In this document: piece after piece, positions 8,373-17,455 of the stretch
Numbering within the stretch: the first letter of the stretch is position 1
Layout: every line of letters starts with the position of its first letter
Origin: Arenimonas soli
GTDB taxonomy: Bacteria; Pseudomonadota; Gammaproteobacteria; Xanthomonadales; Xanthomonadaceae
Length of the DNA stretch: 64,000 nucleotides
Direction of reading: 5' to 3'
Assembly: GCF_014643775.1 (NCBI RefSeq)
Contig: NZ_BMKC01000003.1
Location: 62,350 to 126,349, forward strand
Made by a program: the position numbers and the translations under genes
Notes under the pieces: model-generated
What the model saw: only the letters and a program-made list of their open reading frames with translations
The model's database searches: none
Told to the model about the DNA's origin: nothing

Positions 8373-9296
8373 ATGAACGCCGCCCCCCGCCGTTCCCGCC
8401 CCGTGTTTCCGGCAGTTTTCCTGCTGGCGATGGCCTGGGCCGGGCCGGTCCTCGCTGCAGCCCCCAGCCCCGTCGCCGCGTCCGCGGCCTGGCTGGCGGT
8501 GGGCCTGGCCCTGGGCCTGGCGGCGGCGATGCTGGCCTGCTGGACGGTCATGCGCGACCGTCTTCAGCCAGGTGAAGGCTGGGGCCTGCAGGCGGGCGCG
8601 GCGCTGGTGCTGCTGGTGGCGGCGGTTTTCCTGGCCGGTGCCTACCCGTGGATCCTGGCCGGGGCCGGGGCGGCCGTGGCGGGCTGGGGGCTGTGGCTGG
8701 TGCGCAGCCTGTCCGGCGGCATGCACCACCTGCTGCTTGAACGCGACCACGCCCGCGCCGAAGCCAGCCGGGTAAAGGCCGATTCCGAACGCGACCCGCT
8801 GACCGGCGTGCTCAACCGCGGCGCCTGGCGCGCCCGGCTCGAGCGCCTGGCCGAAGACACCCAGCAGGACAACCGGCCGCTGTCGGTGCTGTTCTTCGAC
8901 ATCGACCTGTTCAAGCTCATCAACGACAGCCTGGGTCACCAGGTTGGCGACGAGTGCCTGAGGGCGGTGGCCGACACCGTCGCCGCCGAACTGCGCGGTG
9001 GCGACATCCTGGGGCGCCTGGGCGGCGAAGAATTCGCCGTGGCCCTGCCGGGCGCGCGCCGCATCCACGCGCTGGCCGTCGGCGAACGCGTGCGCACGTC
9101 GGTGCAGAAACATTGCCAGGCCGTGGGCGAGGAAGTGGTGGAACTGACCGTCAGCGTCGGCGCCGCCGAACACCTGGGCCCGGAAGAAGCCCTGGACGCC
9201 CTGGTCGATCGCGCCGACCGCGCCATGTACACGGCGAAGGATTCGGGCCGCAACATGGTGGTGGCGGACGCCGCCGTGCCGCCCGGGGCGAACTGA
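8373..9296 (+). CDS. Membrane-bound diguanylate cyclase (GGDEF)
   Basis: A 307-residue protein. The N-terminal half is membrane-embedded (about 10-30, 38-60, 75-112). A C-terminal GGDEF domain runs from about residue 135: 'DPLTGVLNRG', 'VLFFDIDLFKLINDSLGH', and the active-site loop GGEEF at 217-221. The inhibitory I-site RxxD is present (R208-D211), so feedback inhibition by c-di-GMP is expected. It makes c-di-GMP from two GTP at the inner membrane. ATG at 8373 chosen because it precedes the hydrophobic stretch. Downstream a short hairpin with a T-run separates it from the kinase. Confidence 0.93.
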   Translation: MNAAPRRSRPVFPAVFLLAMAWAGPVLAAAPSPVAASAAWLAVGLALGLAAAMLACWTVMRDRLQPGEGWGLQAGAALVLLVAAVFLAGAYPWILAGAGAAVAGWGLWLVRSLSGGMHHLLLERDHARAEASRVKADSERDPLTGVLNRGAWRARLERLAEDTQQDNRPLSVLFFDIDLFKLINDSLGHQVGDECLRAVADTVAAELRGGDILGRLGGEEFAVALPGARRIHALAVGERVRTSVQKHCQAVGEEVVELTVSVGAAEHLGPEEALDALVDRADRAMYTAKDSGRNMVVADAAVPPGAN

Positions 9297-9310
9297 ACCC
9301 GGGCCCGCAG

Positions 9311-9329
9311 GGCCGTTCACGGCCGTTTT
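9311..9329 (+). terminator. Possible Rho-independent terminator after the GGDEF gene
   Basis: GGCCG-TTCA-CGGCC (9311-9324) followed by GTTTT. The stem is short (5 bp) but GC-only, and the position 15 nt after the diguanylate cyclase stop fits a terminator before the separate kinase transcription unit. Confidence 0.45.
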
Positions 9330-9413
9330 CCCCGTTGGCCCTGCCAAGGCCAGCGATCCCGCGCCAGCGGGCGTATGCTGGACCCGCGCAGGACGAATCG
9401 GGGGGTTGGTTGC

Positions 9414-11783
9414 ATGCGCAGCGCGATCCAGGTCGGGGACAGCATCGGACCGTTCACCATCGTCGCCAAGCTTGGCCGCGGCGGCATGTCCACGGTCTAC
9501 AACGCCTACGAAGCCGGGCTCGAGCGCGAGGTCGCGCTGAAGGTGCTGCCGATCGACCTGCTCGAAGAGCCTGGTTTCGCCGAACGTTTCGAACGCGAGG
9601 CGCGGCTTATCGCCAAGCTCGAACACCCGCATATCGTTCCGCTGTACAACTACGGCATCGACGAAGGCGTGCCCTGGATGGCCCTGCGCCTGGTGCGCGG
9701 CGGCCATCTCGGCGAACGACTGGAACGCGACGCCATCGGCCGCGAAGCCGGACTGGCCTATTTCACCATGGTCGCCGACGCGCTCGACCACGCCCACAGC
9801 CTGGGCGTGGTGCACCGCGACCTCAAGCCCCAGAACGTGCTGCTGGGCGAACACGGCGAACTGTACCTGGCCGACTTCGGCATCTCGCGCATGCTGCAGG
9901 GCCGCACCACCATCACCAGCACCGGCGCGGTGCTCGGCACGCCCCAGTACATGTCGCCCGAACAGGCCCAGGACTCCCAGGTGGGTCCGGCCACCGACAT
10001 CTACGCGCTGGGCATCATGGTCTACCAGTGGATGACCGGCGTGCTGCCCTTCGACGCCGATACGCCGTATGCGGTGATGTACAAGCACGTGAACGCACCG
10101 CTGGCCCTGGCGCCGCTCGAGCCCTTCCCGGAACGTGCGCGCGAGGTGCTGGCCTGCGCCCTGGCGAAAGCGTCCGACGAACGCTGGCCCAGCGCCGGCA
10201 AGTTCATCGAGGAACTGGCCGGCGCCCTGGGCGTGCAGGAAGTTCCGGGGCAGGTGCTGGCGGCAGGGCGGCTGCCGTCGTCGGTCGCCGCGGCGATCTC
10301 GGCCCGCAAGCTGTCGCGGGTGCCCGCGGCACCGACCGAATACATGGGCCAGACGCCGGCCGGCACGCCGCCGGTGGGCATGCGCACGCCGCGCCCCGGC
10401 CTGGAGACACCGCCGCAGGGCATCGCGACGCCGCACTCGGGATCCAACCAACCGGTGCAGCCGACCATCGTGCAGGGCGCGGGCTCGCCGGAAGCACCAA
10501 CCTCGCCCGGCCGCGCGCTGCCGCCATCGGGTGGCGCGGGCGGCGGAGGCGGCGGTGGAAGTGATGCCGCCGGCAGCGGTGGGGGCGGCAGTGGCCTCGT
10601 GGCGCCGGGCGAACTGCAGTTCCGCCCGCGCACGCCGCCGCCCAGGGCGAAGATGGACCCGAAGCTGCTGGGCATCGGGGCCGGCGCCGCCCTGTTGCTG
10701 CTGCTGGTGCTGGTTTGGGCCTTCAGCGGTGGCGACGACGAGCCGCCGCCGGACGAACCGGTGGTCGCGGCCGAAGCCGACGACGCCCAAGCCGCCCCCG
10801 AAGAACCCGCCGTACCGCCGCCGCTGCCGGCCGGCGACGCCCGCCTGCTGCTTGAATCCGACCTGGCCTGCGAGCTGTCCATCAACGGCGTGCATCGCGC
10901 CGACCTCAAGGCCCTGACGCCGCTTCGGCTTGAACTGGCGCCGGGTCGCTACCAGCTGGCCTGCGTGTCGCCCGCGCACCCGGACATCGTGTCCGCGCAG
11001 GTGGCCACGGTGGTGCGCGAAGAGCCGACGGTGGCGCTGTTCGAGCTCAAGTACGAAATCGAGGAACGCGAACGCCAGCGCCAGGCCGCCGAGCGCCGCA
11101 AGAAGGAGCAGGCCGATGCCGAAGCCCTGGCCCGCCAGCGCCAGGAAGACCAGGAAGCCGCCGAAGCGCGTCGTCTTATCGAAGAAGCCAAGCGCCGCGA
11201 GGAAGACCGCGTGGCCGAAGAAGAACGCAAGCTGCAGGAAGCGCGCAACGCCGCCGATCGTCGCCGCCGCGAAGAAACCCTGAAGCTCGACGAGGCCCGT
11301 CGCGCCGCCGCCGCCCGCCGCAGCGGCAGCACGCCGGCCCAGGCGACCGTGGCCGCGCCTCCCGACGCCGCCGAACAGGCCCGGCAGGACCAGGCCCGTC
11401 GCCAGGCCGAGGCGCGGCGCCAGGCCGAGGCGAAGAAAAAGGCCGACGAAGAAGCCGCCCGCCTCGCCGCCGAACAGCTGGCCGCTGAACAGGCCGCTGC
11501 CGCAGCGGCCGCCGCCGCCGCGCCGCCACCCAGGCGCCTCACGCCCATCCCGGTCAGCACCCCGCAGCCGTCCTATCCGCCCGACGCCCTGCGCAGCGGC
11601 ATCACCGGCGACGTGCAGGTGGAGATCACCATCGGCCGCGATGGCCGCGTCAAGGACGTGCGCGTGCTGCAGTCACGCCCGCGCGGCACCTTCGAGCGTG
11701 AAGTCACCAGCACCGTGCGAGGCTGGCGCTTCGAGCCGCTGGACGAAGAAGCCACGCTGACCCGCAACTTCGTTTTCCGCTAG
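9414..11783 (+). CDS. Ser/Thr protein kinase with TolA-like coil and TonB C-terminal domain
   Basis: A 789-residue, multi-domain protein. A Hanks-type kinase occupies residues 12-275 (GRGGMSTVY loop, Lys43, HRDLKPQN with Asp136, DFG 154-156, GTPQYMSPEQ). A Pro/Gly-rich linker (300-415) contains a run of Gly, and one transmembrane helix lies at 418-437. The periplasmic part has a small beta domain (about 475-545, PEGA-like), a long Ala/Glu/Arg/Lys-rich helix (548-700) resembling TolA, and a TonB_C domain (705-789; 'YPPDALRSGITGDVQVEITIGRDGRVKDVRVLQSRP'). The kinase would be cytoplasmic and the TonB-type end periplasmic, an unusual transmembrane layout that could link envelope state to phosphorylation (inference). 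Its TAG stop is shared, on CTAG, with the convergent gene. Confidence 0.93.
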   Translation: MRSAIQVGDSIGPFTIVAKLGRGGMSTVYNAYEAGLEREVALKVLPIDLLEEPGFAERFEREARLIAKLEHPHIVPLYNYGIDEGVPWMALRLVRGGHLGERLERDAIGREAGLAYFTMVADALDHAHSLGVVHRDLKPQNVLLGEHGELYLADFGISRMLQGRTTITSTGAVLGTPQYMSPEQAQDSQVGPATDIYALGIMVYQWMTGVLPFDADTPYAVMYKHVNAPLALAPLEPFPERAREVLACALAKASDERWPSAGKFIEELAGALGVQEVPGQVLAAGRLPSSVAAAISARKLSRVPAAPTEYMGQTPAGTPPVGMRTPRPGLETPPQGIATPHSGSNQPVQPTIVQGAGSPEAPTSPGRALPPSGGAGGGGGGGSDAAGSGGGGSGLVAPGELQFRPRTPPPRAKMDPKLLGIGAGAALLLLLVLVWAFSGGDDEPPPDEPVVAAEADDAQAAPEEPAVPPPLPAGDARLLLESDLACELSINGVHRADLKALTPLRLELAPGRYQLACVSPAHPDIVSAQVATVVREEPTVALFELKYEIEERERQRQAAERRKKEQADAEALARQRQEDQEAAEARRLIEEAKRREEDRVAEEERKLQEARNAADRRRREETLKLDEARRAAAARRSGSTPAQATVAAPPDAAEQARQDQARRQAEARRQAEAKKKADEEAARLAAEQLAAEQAAAAAAAAAAPPPRRLTPIPVSTPQPSYPPDALRSGITGDVQVEITIGRDGRVKDVRVLQSRPRGTFEREVTSTVRGWRFEPLDEEATLTRNFVFR

Positions 11784-12196
11784 CCCACCGCCGCCGGCAG
11801 CGGCCACAGCGCCAGGATCAACCCGATCAGGGTGAACTGCAGCGTGTGGTAGCCGCCGTTGATGGCGAAGAGCTTGAAGCTCTTGCGCTCGAACAGGTAG
11901 TTGATGCCGAAGCTGGCCGAAACCCAGCAAAGCCCGGCCGAAAAACCCGCGCCCAGCCCCAGCGCCAGCGGCGGCCGCGGTCCCAGGAACATGGCGAAGA
12001 CGAAGCTGGCGATGAAACACAGCACCAGCGTCGAGCCAAGAATCACGGCCATGTTGCCCTTGGCCAGTTCCTCGTCGCTCAGGCCGACTTCGCGCTGCCA
12101 GGCCTTGCCGAAGAGCATGGGCGAATACCACAGGCCGCCCAGCACCAGGCTGGCGACTGCGGCGGTGATGATGGCCCAGATGTTGATCTCTCCCAT
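11780..12196 (-). CDS. DUF1761 family membrane protein
   Basis: A 138-residue protein with four transmembrane helices. The N-terminus 'INIWAIITAAVASLVLGGLWYSPMLFGKAW' is the hallmark of DUF1761 (LGxLWYSPxLFGxxW), and 'GAGFSAGLCWVSASFGINYLFERKSFKLFAINGGYHTLQF' is the conserved C-terminal half. The role is unknown and it is predicted in the inner membrane. Start chosen at MGEINIWA; the upstream codons are non-hydrophobic. It lies 74 nt after an AraC-type gene on the same strand, which may control it. Confidence 0.85.
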   Translation of the reverse strand: MGEINIWAIITAAVASLVLGGLWYSPMLFGKAWQREVGLSDEELAKGNMAVILGSTLVLCFIASFVFAMFLGPRPPLALGLGAGFSAGLCWVSASFGINYLFERKSFKLFAINGGYHTLQFTLIGLILALWPLPAAVG

Positions 12197-12270
12197 TGCC
12201 GTCTCCCCACGGTGTTGGTTGGAATATTGCCCAGCGTGAAAGCCGCGGCGCCGGGCGTCTTGTAAAAACG

Positions 12271-13152
12271 TTACCTGACGACCACCGCGTTGCCATCGGC
12301 ACGCGCGTGGCGAATGAACTCCCCCGGCGCGAAGCCACTGAAGGCGTGGAAATCGCGCGCCAGGTGCGATTGGTCGAAATAGCCGCACTGCAGCGCCAGT
12401 TCGGTCCAGGGCACGCGGTCGCGGCCGGCAAGCATGGCCACCGCCGCGCGGAACCGGTGTATCCGCGCCAGCGATTTCGCGCCAAGGCCGACTTGCTGGC
12501 GAAACAGTCCGGCAAGGTGTTTGCGGCTTACGCCGGCTTCCTTGGCCAGGGCTTCCACGGCTACCTGGCCGGCGCTGGCTTCGATGCGGTGCACGGCCCA
12601 GGCCAGAAGCGGGTTGCTTGCCCGGCGCGGATCCAGGCGCTTGGCCAGCCAGCTTTCCACCAGGCTGAAACGCGCGGGCAGGGAAGGACAGGCGAGCAGG
12701 CGATCGCGCAGTTCGGTGGCGGGGGGTCCCAGCAGGTCGGCCAGCGGCAGGATGCGGTCGCCAAGTTCATGGGCGTCGGTGCCCAGCCAGGGCCGGCCGC
12801 CGTTGGCGCGGAAGGCCACGCCGAACAAGGCGTTCCCATGCGGTGCCTCGGTATCGATCGGGCCCTGGTGCTGGCCGGAATACCAGATGTCGTCGAAAGC
12901 CACGCGCCGCTCCGGCGGGCCGGGTTCGATGCGGTACTGCACCGGACCGAGATTCACCAGCAGGAAACTCTCGCCTGAAGGCAGGATCCGGTCGCGCTGG
13001 TAGCCGGTATGGCCCTCGCCGTACCACAGCATCGACACCACGCCGGCCAGGGCCGGCGGCGGCGGGCACCAGGCCACGGTCCAGCGGCCCAGGGCATCGT
13101 CCTGGTGGTGCACTCGCAGGCGCTGGCGCAGGTCGCCGTCCATGGCCGGCAT
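12271..13152 (-). CDS. AraC-family transcriptional regulator
   Basis: About 293 residues. The N-terminal part ('WCPPPPALAGVVSMLWYGEG', 'RILPSGESFLLVNLGPVQYRI') is the ligand-binding-like domain seen in DUF6597-type AraC regulators. The C-terminus carries two helix-turn-helices (about 185-285): 'VEALAKEAGVSRKHLAGLFRQQVGLGAKSLARIHRF' and 'WTELALQCGYFDQSHLARDFHAFSGFAPGEF'. DNA-binding activator or repressor; the effector is unknown. Two ATGs nine bases apart (13152, 13143) are possible. Likely targets are itself and the downstream DUF1761 gene (inference from order). Confidence 0.9.
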   Translation of the reverse strand: MPAMDGDLRQRLRVHHQDDALGRWTVAWCPPPPALAGVVSMLWYGEGHTGYQRDRILPSGESFLLVNLGPVQYRIEPGPPERRVAFDDIWYSGQHQGPIDTEAPHGNALFGVAFRANGGRPWLGTDAHELGDRILPLADLLGPPATELRDRLLACPSLPARFSLVESWLAKRLDPRRASNPLLAWAVHRIEASAGQVAVEALAKEAGVSRKHLAGLFRQQVGLGAKSLARIHRFRAAVAMLAGRDRVPWTELALQCGYFDQSHLARDFHAFSGFAPGEFIRHARADGNAVVVR

Positions 13153-13210
13153 CGTGGGCCGGAAGAGCCGGGGCGGCAAGCCCCGGCCGGCTTCCATTTT
13201 GGGAGGGGAT

Positions 13211-14479
13211 TCAGCGGGCCGGGTACGCCCGCGGCAGCGGGCCTTCCGGCGCCAGGTAGCGGTCGCGCAGTTCGGTCTGGCGCGAACGCATGCGCGTCGC
13301 GACGCCCTTGAACCACACCTGTTCGGCGTAGGTGCTTACTTCCAGCGGGTCGCCGCTCCACAGCACCAGGTCGGCCGCCTGGCCGACGGCGATGCGGCCG
13401 CGGTCGTTCACGCCGAACGCCTCGGCCGGTACGGCGGTCAGGCCGGCCAGCGCCGCTTCCCAAGGCAGGCCGTGGGCGACGGCGTTGCCGGCCAGCTGGC
13501 GCTGCTTGCGGGCGTTGTGGGTGGCGTCACCGCGCTTGCTGAAACCGACCTTGACGCCGGCCGCGTGCAGGCGCGCGGCGGTGTCCAGGTCCGAGGCCAG
13601 GCTGTCGAAGCTGCCGGGCAGGTTGGCCAGCGCATCCACCAGCACCACGGCGTCCGCGGCCTTGATTTCCGCGGCCACGCGCCAGGCTTCGGCGCCGCCG
13701 GCGATGACCGGGCGCATGCCGTTTTTCCTGGCGAATGCCAGCACCTGCCGGATGTCGGCGGCGCGGTCGACCTGGAACACCACCCGGCCACCGGCCAGGT
13801 AGCGCGCCAGCGTGGCGCGGCCGGCGCGGGTCAGCAGGTCGCCGTTGCCGGCGCGGGCTTCCGCCACGGCCTGTTCCAGCAACATCCACTGGCCGGCGCG
13901 GCTGCCGCCCGAGAGCTGCGAGGCGTCACCGCCGAGGTCGATGAACAGGCTGCGGCTGCCCGCCAGCGCGGCGTCGTAGCGACCGTCGAGCAGCATGGCG
14001 CTGCCCTGGCCTGCGACGAAACTGCCGCCCGGCAGCGCCGAGGGCGAGAGCACGGTGAAGGTGATGCCTTCGATGCGGTTCACGCCGATCGCGGCCGAAT
14101 GCGGATTGAAGGCCACGTCCACGTCGAACTCCGGACGCCAGGACGAGCCTTCGTGCGCCGGCACCATCGCGCCCAGCGCCAGGCCGGCATCCACGGTGGC
14201 GGCTTCGCCGGAGACTTCTTCGATGCCCAGGCCGGTGAGGCCGCCGAACAGGCCCGGCGTCAGCGGCCGGCCCCTGGCCTCGACCACGGGCACGCCGGCC
14301 GGTGCGGCCAGGCCGGGGCCGATGGCGCGCACCACGCCGCCCTGCACCAGCACGTCGTGGTTCTTCAGCGTGCCGGCCGCGGCCGCGGTGTGCACGGTGG
14401 CGTCGCGGATCAGCAGGTCCTGGGCGAAGGCGGGCAGCGCGGCGGCCAGCAGCAGGGGAACCATCATCAGGCGCTTCAC
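13211..14479 (-). CDS. Exported amidohydrolase-like protein lacking the HxH metal motif
   Basis: A 422-residue protein with a signal peptide (MKRLMMVPLLLAAALPAFAQ). It keeps the imidazolonepropionase-like barrel frame ('RDATVHTAAAAGTLKNHDVLVQGGVVRAIGPG' at the start, 'GRIAVGQAADLVLWSGDPLEVSTYAEQVWFKG' at the end). Where family members read PGxxDxHxH it has 'TPGLFGGLTGLG', so the first two metal ligands are gone. The start is GTG at 14479, decided by a strong AGGAGG about 8 nt upstream and by the GTGA overlap with the upstream amidohydrolase stop. It may be a non-catalytic partner of that protein. Confidence 0.85.
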   Translation of the reverse strand: MKRLMMVPLLLAAALPAFAQDLLIRDATVHTAAAAGTLKNHDVLVQGGVVRAIGPGLAAPAGVPVVEARGRPLTPGLFGGLTGLGIEEVSGEAATVDAGLALGAMVPAHEGSSWRPEFDVDVAFNPHSAAIGVNRIEGITFTVLSPSALPGGSFVAGQGSAMLLDGRYDAALAGSRSLFIDLGGDASQLSGGSRAGQWMLLEQAVAEARAGNGDLLTRAGRATLARYLAGGRVVFQVDRAADIRQVLAFARKNGMRPVIAGGAEAWRVAAEIKAADAVVLVDALANLPGSFDSLASDLDTAARLHAAGVKVGFSKRGDATHNARKQRQLAGNAVAHGLPWEAALAGLTAVPAEAFGVNDRGRIAVGQAADLVLWSGDPLEVSTYAEQVWFKGVATRMRSRQTELRDRYLAPEGPLPRAYPAR

Positions 14480-15867
14480 GGCGACACCTCCTGGCCCAGC
14501 ATGAAGTCGGACACCGGCTGGCGCGCCGGGTCGTTGCGGTCGTAGAGCAGGGCGCCGTCCACGTACACCTTTTCGGCCTTGGCATAGACGGAAAACGGAT
14601 TGCCGTTCCAGACCACGACGTCGGCCATCTTGCCTTCGGCCAGGGTGCCGGTGGCGTCGGCGATGCCGATGGATTTCGCTGCGTTCGAAGTCACCCAGCG
14701 GATGGCGTGTTCCGGCGGCAGCGACAAACCCACGCGTTCGCCGCGGGCCATCACCTTGGCCGCTTCCTGGTTCAGGCGCTGGATGCCTTCGCTGGAATCG
14801 GAGTGCACCACGGCGCAGCCGTTCTTCGGGCGGTCCACCAGCGCGATGTTTTCCTGGATGCCGTCGTAGGCCTCCATCTTGAAGCCCCACCAGTCGGCCC
14901 AGAGCGCGCCGCAGATGCCTTCTTCGGCCAGGGTGTCGGCCAGCTTGTAGGCCTCCACGCCGTGGTGGAAGGCGGCGATCTTGAAGTCGAACTCGCGGGC
15001 GAGGTCGATCATCAGCGCCATTTCGTCGGCGCGGTAGCAGTGGATGTGCACGCCGATCTCGCCGCGCAGCACGCCGGCCAGGGTGTCCATGCGCAGGTCG
15101 CGGGTGGGCGGCTGGCCGTTGCCGTTGGCCGACTTCTTGCGGCGCTTGCCGTCGTCGGCATTGGCCGCTTCGTACTTGTCCCAGGCTTCGCGGTATTTCT
15201 GCGCTTCGATGAACGCGGCGCGGTAGCCGGCAAGATTGCCCATGCGGGTCATCGGCGACTGGCCGCGGCTGCCGTAGACCCGCTTGGGGTTTTCACCGCA
15301 GGCCATCTTCACGCTGTGCGGCGCATCGGGGAACTTCATCGCCTGCATGGTGGTGGCCGGCACGTTCTTGAGCACCACGCCGCGGCCGCCGATCAGATTG
15401 GCCGAGCCGGGCAGGATCATCAGCGACGTGACGCCGCCGGCCAGGGCCGCGGCGAATCCCGGGTCCTGCGGCCAGACGCCGTGTTCGGCCCAGACCTGGG
15501 CGGTGACCGGCGAGGTCATCTCGTTGCCGTCGCTGTGCGCGGTGGCGCCCGGGCTGGGGTACACGCCCAGGTGCGAATGCACGTCGATGATGCCCGGCGT
15601 CACCCACTTGCCGCGGCCATCCACGACGATGGCGCCGGCGGGGTCGAGGTCGGTGCCGACCGCGGCCACCTTGCCGTCGCGCATCAGCACGTCGGCGTTT
15701 TCAAGGCGCTGGCCGTCGCCGGTAAGCACGGTGGCGTCGGTGATCAGCACGGGCGCCGAAGCAACCGGCGAATAGGTGCTTGCGAACGGTGATTCGGCCG
15801 CCGGCGCCAGGGCCGGAAGCGCAAGCAGGGTGGTGGCCAGCAGGCTGGCCCGCAGGTGTGGTCGCAT
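14476..15867 (-). CDS. Exported imidazolonepropionase-like amidohydrolase
   Basis: A 463-residue periplasmic protein with a signal peptide (1-24). The composite domain starts with 'VLITDATVLTGDGQRLENADVLMRDGKVAAVG'. The metal motif 'VTPGIIDVHSHLGVY' supplies H97 and H99, later histidines lie in 'HIHCYRADEM' and 'AAFHHGVEAYK', and an Asp near 'AVVHSDSSEG' is the likely catalytic residue. Family members hydrolyse cyclic amides, dipeptides or imides; the substrate is unknown. It is translationally coupled (GTGA) to a paralogue without the HxH motif. The 140-nt gap upstream is shared with the divergent AMP nucleosidase gene. Confidence 0.9.
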   Translation of the reverse strand: MRPHLRASLLATTLLALPALAPAAESPFASTYSPVASAPVLITDATVLTGDGQRLENADVLMRDGKVAAVGTDLDPAGAIVVDGRGKWVTPGIIDVHSHLGVYPSPGATAHSDGNEMTSPVTAQVWAEHGVWPQDPGFAAALAGGVTSLMILPGSANLIGGRGVVLKNVPATTMQAMKFPDAPHSVKMACGENPKRVYGSRGQSPMTRMGNLAGYRAAFIEAQKYREAWDKYEAANADDGKRRKKSANGNGQPPTRDLRMDTLAGVLRGEIGVHIHCYRADEMALMIDLAREFDFKIAAFHHGVEAYKLADTLAEEGICGALWADWWGFKMEAYDGIQENIALVDRPKNGCAVVHSDSSEGIQRLNQEAAKVMARGERVGLSLPPEHAIRWVTSNAAKSIGIADATGTLAEGKMADVVVWNGNPFSVYAKAEKVYVDGALLYDRNDPARQPVSDFMLGQEVSP

Positions 15868-16007
15868 CAGGTGTCTCCCCCGGTAATCGGGCAACCCTAG
15901 CCAGCGCGGCGCGGGTTTGCCAAGTGCAGGACGCCGTCCCCGGCCACCTGCGTGGCACAATGGTCGGGCAATACGGATAAAAAGAACAAAACAAGGATCA
16001 CGAAAAC

Positions 16008-16781
16008 ATGAAGGACAAGAATCAGATCGTAAGCAACTGGCTTCCCCGCTACACCGGCGTGCCGCTGGACGAATTCGGGGAACATATCCTGCTGACCAAC
16101 TTCAGCGGTTACCTGGGCACCTTCGCGCGCATGACCGGCGCGCAGGTCGTCGGCATTGACCGGCCCATGCCCAGCGCCACCGCCGACGGCATCACCCTCA
16201 TCAATTTCGGCATGGGCAGCGCCAACGCCGCCACGGTGATGGACCTGCTGTCGGCGATAAACCCGCAGGCCTGCCTGTTCCTGGGCAAGTGCGGCGGGCT
16301 CAAGCGCAAGAACGAACTGGGCGACCTCATCCTGCCCATCGCCGCCATCCGCGGCGAAGGCACCAGCAACGACTACCTGCCGCCGGAAGTGCCGGCGCTG
16401 CCGGCCTTCGCGCTGCAGCGCGCGGTGTCCACGATGATCCGCGACCTGGGCCACGACTACTGGACCGGCACGGTGTACACCACCAACCGCCGGGTCTGGG
16501 AACACGACGACGAGTTCAAGGACTATCTGCGCAAGCTGCGCTGCATGGCCATCGACATGGAAACGGCCACCATCTTCTCGGCCGGCTTCGCCAACTCGAT
16601 TCCGTCGGGCGCGCTGCTGCTGGTGTCCGACCAGCCGATGGTGCCCGAAGGCGTCAAGACCGAGGCCTCGGACCGCAAGGTCACCGAACACTTCGTCGAG
16701 CGCCACATCCAGATCGGCATCGAGGCCCTGCGCCTGATCCGCCGGCACGGCAAGTCGGTCAAGCACCTGCGCTTCGACTAG
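16008..16781 (+). CDS. amn: AMP nucleosidase (short form)
   Basis: A 257-residue protein equal to the catalytic nucleoside-phosphorylase domain of AMP nucleosidase, which cleaves AMP to adenine and ribose 5-phosphate. Visible signatures are 'ITLINFGMGSANAATVMDLL', 'CLFLGKCGGLKRKNELGDLILPIAAIRGEGTSNDYLPPEVPALP' and 'AIDMETATIFSAGFANSIPSGALLLVSDQPM', where the ME pair binds ribose. E. coli Amn has an extra N-terminal regulatory domain (about 480 residues in total); this short version is common in other phyla. An AT-rich stretch (15970-16007) with AAGGA upstream likely holds the promoter and ribosome binding site. Confidence 0.9.
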   Translation: MKDKNQIVSNWLPRYTGVPLDEFGEHILLTNFSGYLGTFARMTGAQVVGIDRPMPSATADGITLINFGMGSANAATVMDLLSAINPQACLFLGKCGGLKRKNELGDLILPIAAIRGEGTSNDYLPPEVPALPAFALQRAVSTMIRDLGHDYWTGTVYTTNRRVWEHDDEFKDYLRKLRCMAIDMETATIFSAGFANSIPSGALLLVSDQPMVPEGVKTEASDRKVTEHFVERHIQIGIEALRLIRRHGKSVKHLRFD

Positions 16782-16819
16782 GCTGTTGCCACGGCCCGGG
16801 CCGGACTTAAAATCCGGCC

Positions 16820-17455
16820 ATGGACCCCATCGACCCCCCTGGCGGCAGCGGACACTGGCGCGACGTCTACCGGAATAAGCCGGCCGACGCGGTCAGCTGG
16901 TACCGGCCGCGGCTGGACATGTCCCTGCGCCTGCTGGAGGACGCGGGGCTGACGCCGCAGTCGCGGGTCATCGATGTCGGCGGCGGCGCCTCGTCCCTGG
17001 TCGATGACCTGCTGGCCCGCGGGGTCAGCCGCGTCACCGTGCTCGACCTGGCCCAGGAAGCCCTGGACGTCGCCCGGCAGCGCCTGGGCGTCCGCGGCTC
17101 GCGGGTGCAGTGGCTGGTCGCGGACGTCACCCGCGCCGAACTGCCCGAAGCGGCCTACGACCTGTGGCACGACCGCGCGGTGCTGCATTTCCTGGTGGAT
17201 CCGGAAGCCGCGGCGGCGTATGTCGCCCAGGTCCGGCGTTGCCTGGCCCCGGGTGGCAGCGTGGTGATCGGTGGATTCGCGCCCGGCGGCCCGGAGCGCT
17301 GCAGCGGCCTGGTGGTGGCCCGGCGTTCGCCCCAGGACGTGGCGGCGCTGTTTGGTCCGGAGTTCACCCTGGTGCGCGACGCGAAAGAAGACCACCACAC
17401 GCCGGCGGGCGCCATCCAGGCCTTTTCCTGGGCGGTACTGCGCAGGGCAACCTAG
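16820..17455 (+). CDS. Class I SAM-dependent methyltransferase
   Basis: A 211-residue protein. 'HWRDVYRNKPADAVSWYRP' is a common N-terminus of methyltransferase_12/25-type proteins. Motif I is 'VIDVGGGASSLVDDLLARG', motif II 'VTVLDLAQEALDVARQRL', and motif IV 'YDLWHDRAVLHFLVDPEAAAAYVAQVRRCLAPGGSVVIGGFAPGGP'. Cytoplasmic; the substrate is not predictable. The 38-nt gap after amn contains CCGGA-N7-TCCGG around a TTAAAAT that could be a -10 element close to the ATG, which would give a very short or absent leader (inference). Confidence 0.88.
   Translation: MDPIDPPGGSGHWRDVYRNKPADAVSWYRPRLDMSLRLLEDAGLTPQSRVIDVGGGASSLVDDLLARGVSRVTVLDLAQEALDVARQRLGVRGSRVQWLVADVTRAELPEAAYDLWHDRAVLHFLVDPEAAAAYVAQVRRCLAPGGSVVIGGFAPGGPERCSGLVVARRSPQDVAALFGPEFTLVRDAKEDHHTPAGAIQAFSWAVLRRAT

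Noticed and set aside
10534-10595. GGC/GGT run as a possible frameshift or simple repeat in the kinase-TonB gene
   Set aside because: The reading frame continues through a Gly-rich linker into a TM helix and TonB_C domain, so the run is in frame.
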